From the NCBI RefSeq assembly GCF_041200175.1, contig NZ_CP165727.1, positions 1,736,001 to 1,800,000 of the forward strand: a DNA stretch of 64,000 bases, given 5' to 3'. Origin of the DNA: Streptomyces sp. R33. Lineage in GTDB: Bacteria > Actinomycetota > Actinomycetes > Streptomycetales > Streptomycetaceae. This document shows positions 8,760 through 17,436 of this stretch, piece after piece. The stretch's first letter is position 1, and every line of letters starts with the position of its first letter. Made by a program: the position numbers and the translations under genes. The notes beneath the pieces were generated by a model. The model was not told the origin of the DNA, did no database searches, and saw only the letters and a list, made by a program, of their open reading frames with translations.

Positions 8760-10235
8760 ATGAACCGCACCCGTACGAAAAATCGCTCCTCCGCCTCCCG
8801 CACGGGCGGGAGCCGGTTCGTCCCGGCGGCCGTCGGCCGTTCGAGTGGTCCGTCCCGTTCCGGCGGCCCCGGCCGCCGGCCCGCCGCCGTGCAGGGGGAG
8901 TTCGCCCTCCCCCGGACGATCACCCCCGCGCTGCCCGCCGTGGAGGCGTTCGCCGAGCTCGACATGCCCGCCCCGCTGCTCGCCGCGCTCGGCACGGAGG
9001 GCGTGAGCGTCCCGTTCCCGATCCAGGCCGCGACCCTGCCGAACACCCTCGCGGGCCGCGACGCGCTCGGCCGCGGGCGCACCGGTTCCGGCAAGACCCT
9101 CGCCTTCGGCCTCGCGCTGCTCGCCCGTACCGCAGGACGGCGGGCGGAGCCCCGCCAGCCGCTGGCCCTGGTACTCGTCCCCACCCGCGAGCTCGCCCAG
9201 CAGGTCACCGACGCCCTCACCCCCTACGCCCGCTCCGTGAAGCTGCGGTTGGCCACGGTCGTCGGCGGCGTGTCGATCGGCAAGCAGTCCGGTGCGCTCC
9301 GCGGTGGCGCCGAGGTGGTCATCGCGACCCCCGGACGCCTCGCGGACCTCATCGAGCGCGGCGACTGCCGGCTCGACCAGGTTGACATCACCGTGCTCGA
9401 CGAGGCCGACCAGATGGCCGACATGGGCTTCATGCCGCAGGTCACCGCCCTGCTCGACCAGGTGCGCCCGGGCGGCCAGCGGATGCTGTTCTCCGCGACC
9501 CTCGACCGCAACGTGGACCGGCTCGTGCGCCGCTACCTGAGCGACCCCGTCGTCCACTCCGTGGACCCCTCGGCCGGCGCGGTCACCACGATGGAACACC
9601 ACGTGCTGCACGTGCAGGGCGCCGACAAGCACGCCACGACCACGGAGATCGCCGCCCGCGAGGGCCGCGTGATCATGTTCCTGGACACCAAGCACGCCGT
9701 CGACCGGCTGACCCAGAACCTCCTCGACAGCGGCGTACGGGCCGCGGCCCTGCACGGCGGCAAGTCGCAGCCCCAGCGCACCCGCACCCTGGCCCAGTTC
9801 AAGACCGGGCACGTGACGGTGCTGGTGGCCACCAACGTCGCCGCCCGCGGCATCCACGTCGACAACCTGGACCTCGTGGTCAACGTGGACCCGCCCACCG
9901 ACCACAAGGACTACCTCCACCGCGGCGGACGCACCGCCCGCGCGGGCGAGTCCGGCAGCGTCGTCACCCTCGTCACCCCCAACCAGCGACGCGACATGAC
10001 CCGCCTCATGGCCACCGCCGGCATCACCCCGCAGACCACTCAGGTCCGCTCCGGTGAGGCCGAGTTGCAGCGCATCACCGGCGCCCGGACCCCGTCCGGC
10101 ATCCCCGTCGTCATCACGGCGCCGGTGAGCGAGCGCCCCAAGCGCAGCGCCTCCTCGCGCGGCCGGCGCGGCCGCCCGTCGCAAGCCTCGCGCAGCGGCG
10201 GCCGACGCCAGGGCACGTTCGACGCTGCGGCCTAG
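8760..10235 (+). CDS. DEAD-box ATP-dependent RNA helicase
   Basis: 491 residues from ATG 8760, with GAGGAAGG eight bases upstream; ATG 8733 is an in-frame alternative. Helicase motifs are complete and in order: Q-motif FPIQAATLP (about 86-94), Walker A GRTGSGKT (106-113), PTRELAQQ, DEAD (about 215-218), SAT (about 244-246), ATNVAARGIHV, and HRGGRTARAG (about 386-395). N- and C-terminal tails are rich in Arg, Ser and Gly, typical of RNA-binding extensions. It follows the cold-shock protein and precedes a small conserved protein, so a role in cold adaptation or ribosome/RNA remodelling is likely. Confidence 0.95.
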   Translation: MNRTRTKNRSSASRTGGSRFVPAAVGRSSGPSRSGGPGRRPAAVQGEFALPRTITPALPAVEAFAELDMPAPLLAALGTEGVSVPFPIQAATLPNTLAGRDALGRGRTGSGKTLAFGLALLARTAGRRAEPRQPLALVLVPTRELAQQVTDALTPYARSVKLRLATVVGGVSIGKQSGALRGGAEVVIATPGRLADLIERGDCRLDQVDITVLDEADQMADMGFMPQVTALLDQVRPGGQRMLFSATLDRNVDRLVRRYLSDPVVHSVDPSAGAVTTMEHHVLHVQGADKHATTTEIAAREGRVIMFLDTKHAVDRLTQNLLDSGVRAAALHGGKSQPQRTRTLAQFKTGHVTVLVATNVAARGIHVDNLDLVVNVDPPTDHKDYLHRGGRTARAGESGSVVTLVTPNQRRDMTRLMATAGITPQTTQVRSGEAELQRITGARTPSGIPVVITAPVSERPKRSASSRGRRGRPSQASRSGGRRQGTFDAAA

Positions 10236-10313
10236 CTCCGGCGCGCCCAGGTCGGTCAGCCCCGGGTCAGCCCCCCCTTCCGCACTTCCCCCTCTTCCCG
10301 TGAGTGAGGCATC

Positions 10314-10619
10314 ATGCGCTGTGTCATCGCCCGGTTCCCGTTCGACCTCACCAAGGCCGGCGTGCAGGAATCGATGAAGGGCGTCAAGCCCGAAACCGTC
10401 GTGGGTGAATCGGTCGTCATCGGCCGACGCACCTACCCCGTCATGCAGGTGGGACAGGTCATCACCCGCCAGGACCGCCGCGACTTCAGCGCCGGCGAGG
10501 TCATCCGGGCCATGGCCCAGCTCGGCTTCGTCGTCCGCGGGTTGCCCGAGGCGCCCGCGGCGGCCCTGAGCCCGCTCCAGCAGGCGTCCGCGATGCTCGG
10601 CACCCCCGTCTCCGTCTGA
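10314..10619 (+). CDS. Small conserved protein downstream of the helicase
   Basis: 101 residues starting MRCVIARFPFDLTKAGV, with a GAGG just upstream of the ATG. No domain recognised. Similar short proteins are remembered next to cold-shock/DEAD-box pairs in other Streptomyces, suggesting a conserved three-gene cassette, but I give it no function. The segment VVGESVVIGRRTYPVMQVGQVITRQ looks like a small beta-barrel, and residues 58-90 look helical. A strong terminator follows. Confidence 0.8.
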   Translation: MRCVIARFPFDLTKAGVQESMKGVKPETVVGESVVIGRRTYPVMQVGQVITRQDRRDFSAGEVIRAMAQLGFVVRGLPEAPAAALSPLQQASAMLGTPVSV

Positions 10620-10634
10620 GCGGCAGAACGGCAC

Positions 10635-10672
10635 CGAAGGCCCCGACCGGCACACACCGGTCGGGGCCTTCG
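10635..10672 (+). terminator. Intrinsic terminator ending the cold-shock cassette
   Basis: 16-bp perfect arms (CGAAGGCCCCGACCGG at 10635-10650 and its complement at 10657-10672) with a six-base loop CACACA, 15 bases after the stop codon. Confidence 0.85.
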
Positions 10673-10755
10673 TCGTACGGCGGCCGCGCGGGCTGCTGCA
10701 CGGCGGCCATCGCCTCTCCCGCTGCCGACAGCCCGCAGAGGTTAGAGAATGGACT

Positions 10756-13590
10756 ATGAGCAACCTCCTGGGACCTTTCCGGCGGTGGCTGCTCGGTTCG
10801 ACCACGAGCTCTTCCCCTCCCCCTCGGCGTCCCCGCTCAGGACGCCACCAGGAGCACCAGGAGCACGCCCGGCCCCCCGAGGGCAGGGCACGGCGGCCGC
10901 AGCGTCTGTCCTCCCTGCTGAGCGTGCGCAGCGTGGCCGGCGAGGTGTTCCTCCTGCAGCTGGCCGTCGTGGTGCTCCTCGTCGCCGCAGCGGTGGCGGC
11001 CCTCGTGGTGCAGGCCCGGAGCGCGGCCATGCTGGACGCCCGGCACCGTACGCTCGCCGCCGCCGGGACGTTCGCGGAGTCCCCGGGAATCGTCGCGGCC
11101 CTGCGCAGCCCCCACCCGAGCGCGGTGCTGCAGCCGAGCGCCGAGGCGGCCCGGAAGATCGCCGAGGTCGACGGCATCAACGTGTACACGCTCGACGGGG
11201 TCACCGTCGCCCACAGCGACCCGAAACAGATCGGGAAACGCGTCGTCGGCCCCTTCGCCGGGGCGGCGGCCGGCAAGTCCTCCACCGAGACGTTCGAAGG
11301 GTCCCTGGGGCGGTCCGTGGTCTCCGTGGTGCCCGTCAAGGACTCCCACGGCTCCGTCATCGCCGTCGTCTCCTCCCCGGTCACCGTCCAGAACGTCCAG
11401 ACCATGGTGAACCGGCAGCTGCCGGTGGTCCTGGGCAGCGCGGCCACGGTGCTCGCCCTGTCCGCGGGCGGGACGGCTCTGGTGAGCCGCCGGCTGCTGC
11501 GCCGGACCCATGGCCTGGGACCGGCCGAGATGACGAGGATGTACGAGCACCACGACGCGGTGCTGCACGCGGTGCGAGAGGGCGTACTGATCGTCGGCGG
11601 CGGCGGACGGCTGCTGCTGGCCAATGACGAGGCGCGGCGGCTGCTGGATCTCCCGGTGGACGCGGAAGGGCGACCCGTCGAGGACCTGGGCCTGGAGGAG
11701 GGGATCGCCGATACGATCGCATCGGGCCGTTCCGCGACCGACGAGCTGCACATGGCAGCCGATCGGCTGCTGGCGGTGAACATCCGGCCCACGGCCCCCT
11801 ACGGTCAGGCCGGGACCGTCGTCACGCTGCGGGACACCACCGAGCTGCGGGCGCTCTCCGGCAGGGCGGAGGTGGCCCGGGAGCGGCTGAAGCTGCTCTA
11901 CGACGCGGGGGTGCAGGTCGGAACGACGCTGAACGTGGAGCGCACCGCGCAGGAGCTGGCGGAAGTGGCGGTCCCGCGGTTCGCCGACGTGGTCACGGTC
12001 GACCTGCTGGACCCGGTGCTGCGCGGCGAGGAGCCGCCCGAGGCGAACACGGAGATGCGCCGCACCGCCGTCGTCGGCCTGCGGGGCGACCACCCGCTCA
12101 CCCCGGTCGGCGAGCTGATCTGGTTCGCCCCCGCCGGTCCCATGGCCGCCGCGCTGGCCGGCGGCCACGCGGTCCTGGAGGCCGACCTGCGCGCCACCCA
12201 CCGCTGGCGGGCCCAGCACCAGGCCAACGCCCTGCAGATCCTGGACCGCGGCATCCACTCCCTGATCGTCGTGCCCCTGCGGGCCCGGGGCGTGGTGCTG
12301 GGGATGGCCGGGTACTGGCGGGGTCAGGACTCCCCGCCGTTCGACGAGGAGGACGTGTCCTTCGCCGAGGAGCTGACCGCCCGGGCGGCGGTGTCCGTCG
12401 ACAATGCCCGCCGCTACACCCGCGAGCACACCATGGCCGTCACGCTGCAGCGCAGCCTGCTGCCCCGGGGCGTGCCGGAGCAGTCCGCCGTCGAGGTCGC
12501 GCACCGCTATCTGGCCGCCCAGGCCGGGGTGGGCGGTGACTGGTTCGACGTCATCCCGCTGCCGGGCACCCGGGTGGCCCTGGTGGTCGGCGACGTCGTC
12601 GGGCACGGTCTCCACGCCGCCGCCACCATGGGCCGCCTGCGCACCGCCGTGTACAACTTCTCGACCCTCGACCTGCCCCCGGACGAGCTCCTGAGCCACC
12701 TGGACGAGCTGGTCGCCCACATCGACGCCGACGAGCAGGAGTGGCAGGGGATCACCGGAGCCACCTGCCTGTGCGCCATCTACGATCCCGTCTCGGGGCA
12801 GGTGACCGCGGCCACCGCCGGGCATCCGGGCCCCGGGCTGGTCCACCCCGACGGAACCGTGTCCTTCCCCGACGTGCCGGTCTCCCCGCCGCTGGGCCTG
12901 GGCGCTGGTCTGCCGATGGAGACCATGACGCTCACGGTGCCCGAGGGCTCGCGGCTGGCGCTGTTCACCGACGGGCTGATCGAGAGCCGCGACCGCGATC
13001 CGGACGCCGGCCTGGCAGCGCTGCGCGCCGCCCTGGCCGGGCCCGCCCGCACCCCGGAGGAAACCTGCACCGCGGTGATCGACGCGATGCTGCCCACCAG
13101 GCCGAGCGACGACGTCGCGCTGCTGGTGGCCCGCACCCGCCTGCTGGACCCGGCGCGGATCGCCGAGTGGGACCTGTCCCCCGAACCTGCGGCGGTGTCC
13201 CCGGTGCGCAACGCGTGCGCCCGCCGGCTGGCGGACTGGGGCCTGGAGGACATCGCGTTCACCACGGAACTCATCCTCAGCGAGCTGATGACGAACGCGA
13301 TCCGCTACGGCACCGAGCCCATCCGGGTGAGGCTGCTGTACGACCGCTGCCTGGTCTGCGAGGTCTCCGACGGGTCCAGCACGTCCCCGCACCTGCGCCG
13401 GGCCGCGGACACCGACGAGGGCGGCCGCGGCCTGTTCCTCGTCGCGCAGTTCGCCGAGCGCTGGGGCACCCGCTACACCGCCCGCGGCAAGATCATCTGG
13501 AGCGAGCAGGCCCTCCACGACGGGGCTGCACCGACCGGGATGGCTCTCGGGAAGGCGCTCCTGGAGGGGTGGGACGACGAGGGGCTCTGA
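10756..13590 (+). CDS. Membrane sensor, SpoIIE-type phosphatase and ATPase fusion protein
   Basis: 944 residues. A membrane helix at about 56-85 and another at about 220-240 bracket an extracytoplasmic sensor domain (Cache-like, with NVYTLDGVTVAHSDPKQIG). Then come PAS (about 265-360), GAF (about 370-545), a PP2C/SpoIIE catalytic domain (about 560-780; GGDWFDVIPL, VVGDVVGHGLHAA, TAGHPGP, LFTDGLIE, DDVALLVAR) and a C-terminal histidine-kinase-like ATPase (about 805-930; ELMTNAIRYG, DEGGRGLFLVAQ). Fusing both enzymes allows one protein to dephosphorylate an anti-sigma antagonist and to phosphorylate one. The next two genes are a binding lipoprotein and a second such fusion. Confidence 0.93.
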   Translation: MSNLLGPFRRWLLGSTTSSSPPPRRPRSGRHQEHQEHARPPEGRARRPQRLSSLLSVRSVAGEVFLLQLAVVVLLVAAAVAALVVQARSAAMLDARHRTLAAAGTFAESPGIVAALRSPHPSAVLQPSAEAARKIAEVDGINVYTLDGVTVAHSDPKQIGKRVVGPFAGAAAGKSSTETFEGSLGRSVVSVVPVKDSHGSVIAVVSSPVTVQNVQTMVNRQLPVVLGSAATVLALSAGGTALVSRRLLRRTHGLGPAEMTRMYEHHDAVLHAVREGVLIVGGGGRLLLANDEARRLLDLPVDAEGRPVEDLGLEEGIADTIASGRSATDELHMAADRLLAVNIRPTAPYGQAGTVVTLRDTTELRALSGRAEVARERLKLLYDAGVQVGTTLNVERTAQELAEVAVPRFADVVTVDLLDPVLRGEEPPEANTEMRRTAVVGLRGDHPLTPVGELIWFAPAGPMAAALAGGHAVLEADLRATHRWRAQHQANALQILDRGIHSLIVVPLRARGVVLGMAGYWRGQDSPPFDEEDVSFAEELTARAAVSVDNARRYTREHTMAVTLQRSLLPRGVPEQSAVEVAHRYLAAQAGVGGDWFDVIPLPGTRVALVVGDVVGHGLHAAATMGRLRTAVYNFSTLDLPPDELLSHLDELVAHIDADEQEWQGITGATCLCAIYDPVSGQVTAATAGHPGPGLVHPDGTVSFPDVPVSPPLGLGAGLPMETMTLTVPEGSRLALFTDGLIESRDRDPDAGLAALRAALAGPARTPEETCTAVIDAMLPTRPSDDVALLVARTRLLDPARIAEWDLSPEPAAVSPVRNACARRLADWGLEDIAFTTELILSELMTNAIRYGTEPIRVRLLYDRCLVCEVSDGSSTSPHLRRAADTDEGGRGLFLVAQFAERWGTRYTARGKIIWSEQALHDGAAPTGMALGKALLEGWDDEGL

Positions 13591-13712
13591 GGACGCGCCG
13601 GTACGGCAGCCGCGGACAAGACGGCGGACACCACCGTCTGGGACTGCGCTGCCGAGGCCGCCGCCCGTACGCTGGCCTCGATCAGTACGCGACCGCCCGT
13701 TATGGAGCCTCT

Positions 13713-14858
13713 GTGCCCGCACCCCGTCTCCGTACAGCCTCCGTCGCCGCCTGCCTGGCCCTCACGGCGACGGCCCTCGGTGGCTGCGGAGACAAGCCCG
13801 CCGCCGTGCCCAGAACACCCGCGGTGGCCACCTCCGCGGCAGACGCCGGCGGCATGGCGGCACTGACCGCAGCAGCGAAGAAGGAGGGCGCACTCAACAC
13901 GATCGCGCTCCCGAGGGACTGGGCCAACTACGGCGCGCTGATCGACGGCTTCGAGAGGAAGTACGGGATCAAGGTCACGGCGGAGAACCCGGAGGGGACC
14001 AGCCAGGACGAGGTCAACGCCCTGAAGGAGCGCAGGGGCGAAGGCCGCGCCCCCGACGTGATCGACGTGGGGGGCCCGTTCGCGCAGTCCGCGGCTCGGC
14101 AGGGCCTGCTCGCTCCGTACAAGGTCGCCGCGTACGACCAGATCCCCGAGGAACAGAAGGACCCGCAGGCGCGCTGGTACAACAACTACGGCGGCTACGT
14201 CTCGATCGGCTGTGATGCCAAGCGCGTCAAGACCTGCCCCTCGACCTTCGCCGATCTGCGCAAGCCCGAGTACAAGGGCCAGGTCGCGCTCAACGGCGAC
14301 CCCACCAAGTCCGGCTCCGCCTTCGCCGGCGTGTACGCGGCGGCCCTGGCGAACGGGGGGTCCTTCGACGACATCCAGCCCGGTATCGACTTCTTCGCCG
14401 AGCTCAGCAAGAAGGGCAACTTCATCCCGGTCGAATCGTCGCCGGCCACGATCGCGGCGGGCCGGACCCCGATCAGCATCGACTGGGACTTCCTCAACCT
14501 CGGGTACGCCGACGCATTCCGCGAGAAGGGCGCGGACGTCGACTGGCGGACCGCCATCCCCTTCGACGGCAGCTTCGCCGAGTACTACGCCAACGGGGTG
14601 AACAAAGACGCCCCGCACCCCGCGGCGGCACGTCTGTGGCAGGAGTACGTCTTCAGCCCGGAAGGCCAGAACATCCGCCTCGGCGCCTATGCCCGCCCCG
14701 TCCTGATGGACGCGATGAAGAAGGACGGCACCCTCGACAAGGCCGCCGCGGAGAAACTGCCGACGGTCGAAGGCACCCCGTCGTTTCCGACGGAGGCGCA
14801 GACGGAGAAGGCGCGGGACACCGTCAACCGCGGCTGGGCCAAGGCCGTCTCCGGCTGA
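13713..14858 (+). CDS. Solute-binding lipoprotein of an ABC importer, no transporter beside it
   Basis: 381 residues from GTG 13713 (GGAG six bases upstream). A signal peptide ends in a lipobox, TALGGC, so the protein should be anchored outside the membrane. The mature part resembles type II binding proteins of the iron/spermidine/putrescine class (ALTAAAKKEGALNTIALP, RAPDVIDVGGPFAQSAARQG, ISIDWDFLNLGYADAF, AYARPVLMDAM). No permease or ATPase gene lies within the window near it. It is sandwiched between two sensor-phosphatase fusions; it could supply a ligand signal to the upstream membrane sensor, but that is only inference. The exact substrate is unknown. Confidence 0.88.
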   Translation: MPAPRLRTASVAACLALTATALGGCGDKPAAVPRTPAVATSAADAGGMAALTAAAKKEGALNTIALPRDWANYGALIDGFERKYGIKVTAENPEGTSQDEVNALKERRGEGRAPDVIDVGGPFAQSAARQGLLAPYKVAAYDQIPEEQKDPQARWYNNYGGYVSIGCDAKRVKTCPSTFADLRKPEYKGQVALNGDPTKSGSAFAGVYAAALANGGSFDDIQPGIDFFAELSKKGNFIPVESSPATIAAGRTPISIDWDFLNLGYADAFREKGADVDWRTAIPFDGSFAEYYANGVNKDAPHPAAARLWQEYVFSPEGQNIRLGAYARPVLMDAMKKDGTLDKAAAEKLPTVEGTPSFPTEAQTEKARDTVNRGWAKAVSG

Positions 14859-14952
14859 GGTCCCGACCCACGCTGCACAAGCGGTGACGCAGAGCGATAA
14901 TTGCACGGGTAGGGCAGGAGTCGTTCCGCAGATCCGGAAGTGGGGCGCAGCG

Positions 14953-17421
14953 ATGCACGACCCGGTGTTCCGCGATGCCTCCGGCGCGCTTTCGGATGCG
15001 GACGAAGACACCTACGCGCTCCTCGACGCGCGCGGCGTGGTCATCGGCTGGGGCCCGGGGGCGGAGCGGCTGCTCGGGTACACCGCCCGGGAGGTGCACG
15101 GGTGGCGCGGGTCGGATCTGCTGGTCAGGCGGACGGAGCTCGGGCACGCCGTCCTGCGGCACCGGAGCGGGCGCGGGGTCGAGGTGGCGCTGCACGCGCG
15201 TCCCATGGAGTCCACGACCGGTGACCGGCAGTGGCTGATCCAGGCGACCGACACCGACGCCACGCGCCGGCACGAGCTGAGCGAGGCCCTGATCAGGGGG
15301 CTGTTCACCGAGTCCCCTTTCCTCATCGACGTCTTCGACACGCAGCTGCGCTTCATCGCGCAGAACGACGCCCTGCGGCGCGGCGGGGGGTTCGCGAACG
15401 AGGAGTTCGTCGGGCGGACCATGTCCGAGGTGGCGCCGCCCGATCTGCTGGACATGGAGGCCCTCGAGGCGCGGCAGCGCCGTGTCCTGGAGACCGGTGA
15501 GGCTCTGGTCCAGACCGAGGTACGGGGCCTGCTGCGGGGTGATCCCGACCGGCAGCACGTCTGGTCCGAGACCATCCTGCCGCTGCGCAGCAGCTCAGGC
15601 GAGCTGATCGCGCTCGCGCACGCCGTGGCCGACGTGACCGAACGGGCCCGGGCCCGCGAGCGGTTGGCCCTGATCAACGACGCGAGCACGCGCATCGGCA
15701 CCACGCTGGACGTCCTGCACACCGCGCAGGAGCTCGTCGACGTGGCCGTCCCGGAGTTCGCCGACCACGCCTACGTCAACCTCCCCGCCCAGGTCTTCGG
15801 CGGCGTGGAGCCGCTCGTCGGCCCGGTGGGCGAGGCCGAGACGCTGCTGCGCGCGGCGACTTCCTCCGCACCCGGGACCATGGTGAAGGCGGCGGTCGCA
15901 ACGGGCGATCCCGACCCTTTCACCACCGGGCCGGGCTCCCTGTTCACCCGGGCCATGGCCAGCGGCGAACCACTGCTGCTGACGGGCGAGGAACTGATCG
16001 CGGAGCTCACGCCCGTCGACCCCCGGCAGGCCGAGCGGGTCCGTGCGTACGGAGTCCACTCCTGGCTGCTCGTACCGATGTCCGCCCGCGGGGCGGTGCT
16101 CGGCGCCGCGGTCTTCGTACGCCACGCCCGCGCCCACGGGTTCGAGCCGGACGACGTGCTGCTGGCCGAGGAGATCGCGGCCCGCGCGGCGGTGTGCATC
16201 GACAACGCCAGCCGCTACACGCGGGAGCGGACGGCCTCCCTGGCCCTGCGGCGCAGCCTGCTGCCCCAGCGGCTGCCCGTCCTCGGCGCCCTGGAGGCGG
16301 TGACCCGCTACCTGCCGGCGCACGGCCACGCGGAGCTGGGCGGGGCTTGGTACGACGTGATCCCCCTGTCGGGCGCCCGGGTGGCGCTGGTGGTGGGCGA
16401 TGCGCAGGGGCACGGCCTGAACGCCGCGGTGACCATGGGCCGGCTGCGTACCGCCGTACGGACCCTCGCGGACCTCGACCTCTCCCCCGACGAGCTGCTC
16501 TCGTACATGGACGACCAGATCCACCGGTTCGTGGACGAGCACGGCCAGGACGAGTTCAGCGGCCCGCGCCCCGGCGGGGCGGCCGGGACGACCTGTGTGT
16601 ACGCGGTCTTCGATCCGATCTCGCGGCAGTGCGCCGTGGCCTGCGCGGGACATCCGCCGCCGGTGCTCGCCCCGGTGGGCGGGGAGCCCGCCCTCGTCGC
16701 ACTGCCCGCCGGGCCTCCCCTGGGCTTCGGCGGATCGCCGTTCGAGAGCGCCGAGCTGACGCTGGACGACGGGGACGTACTGGTGCTGTACACGCACGGC
16801 CTGGTCGCGGCGCCCGACCGGAGCGTCGACCTCGGCCTCGAACGGATCCCGGAGGCGCTGGCGGGCATCCCGCTCGCCGCGCCGTCCGGACCCGGGCGCC
16901 GTGGGAACGGGCTGGGCCAGGCCTGTGACGCGGTGATCGGCCGGCTGCTGCCGGTGCTCCCGCAGGACGACGTGGCGGTGCTGATGGTGCGCCTCCACGA
17001 GCTGGACGCGGGCCACCACGTCACATGGGACCTGCCCGCCGAGCCCGAGGTCGTCGCCCGGGCCCGTACGCTCGCGACGCGCCAGCTGACCGTATGGGGG
17101 CTGGAGGAACTGGAGTTCACCACCGAGCTGGTGGTCAGCGAGCTGGTCACCAACGCGATCCGCTACGGGAGTCCGCCGATCCAGCTGCGCATGATCCGCG
17201 ACCGCGAGCTGATCTGCGAGGTCTCGGACGGCAGCAGCACCTCCCCGCACGTACGGCGCGCGCAGGAGACCGACGAGGGAGGGCGCGGGCTGTTCATGGT
17301 GGCGCAGCTCGCCCAGCTCTGGGGCACCCGCTACCACGCCCGCGGCAAGACCATCTGGGCCGAACAGCCCTTCCCCGAAGGGTTCCTGGAGGAGGCGGAT
17401 GCCTCCTCCAGGAATGGTTGA
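14953..17421 (+). CDS. PAS-GAF-SpoIIE phosphatase-ATPase fusion protein, soluble
   Basis: 822 residues from ATG 14953; the frame is open 23 codons further up but the ATG suits the start of the first PAS domain. Two PAS domains (about 20-110 and 115-235), a GAF domain (about 240-415), a PP2C/SpoIIE domain (about 430-670) and a C-terminal ATPase domain (about 690-815; ELVTNAIRYG, DEGGRGLFMVAQ). In the PP2C domain the first acidic motif reads GGAWYDVIPL where GGDWFDVIPL is usual, and LYTHGLVA replaces the usual LYTDGLVE. Both changes touch metal-binding aspartates, so phosphatase activity may be weak or lost. No membrane helix. Confidence 0.92.
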   Translation: MHDPVFRDASGALSDADEDTYALLDARGVVIGWGPGAERLLGYTAREVHGWRGSDLLVRRTELGHAVLRHRSGRGVEVALHARPMESTTGDRQWLIQATDTDATRRHELSEALIRGLFTESPFLIDVFDTQLRFIAQNDALRRGGGFANEEFVGRTMSEVAPPDLLDMEALEARQRRVLETGEALVQTEVRGLLRGDPDRQHVWSETILPLRSSSGELIALAHAVADVTERARARERLALINDASTRIGTTLDVLHTAQELVDVAVPEFADHAYVNLPAQVFGGVEPLVGPVGEAETLLRAATSSAPGTMVKAAVATGDPDPFTTGPGSLFTRAMASGEPLLLTGEELIAELTPVDPRQAERVRAYGVHSWLLVPMSARGAVLGAAVFVRHARAHGFEPDDVLLAEEIAARAAVCIDNASRYTRERTASLALRRSLLPQRLPVLGALEAVTRYLPAHGHAELGGAWYDVIPLSGARVALVVGDAQGHGLNAAVTMGRLRTAVRTLADLDLSPDELLSYMDDQIHRFVDEHGQDEFSGPRPGGAAGTTCVYAVFDPISRQCAVACAGHPPPVLAPVGGEPALVALPAGPPLGFGGSPFESAELTLDDGDVLVLYTHGLVAAPDRSVDLGLERIPEALAGIPLAAPSGPGRRGNGLGQACDAVIGRLLPVLPQDDVAVLMVRLHELDAGHHVTWDLPAEPEVVARARTLATRQLTVWGLEELEFTTELVVSELVTNAIRYGSPPIQLRMIRDRELICEVSDGSSTSPHVRRAQETDEGGRGLFMVAQLAQLWGTRYHARGKTIWAEQPFPEGFLEEADASSRNG

Positions 17422-17436
17422 GCGTCGTGCCTCGCA

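Noticed and set aside
8349..11792. Minus-strand open frame of over 1,100 codons
   Set aside because: It runs opposite to the cold-shock gene, helicase, small protein and phosphatase, all with clear motifs. Long empty frames are normal opposite genes with strong G/C third-position bias.
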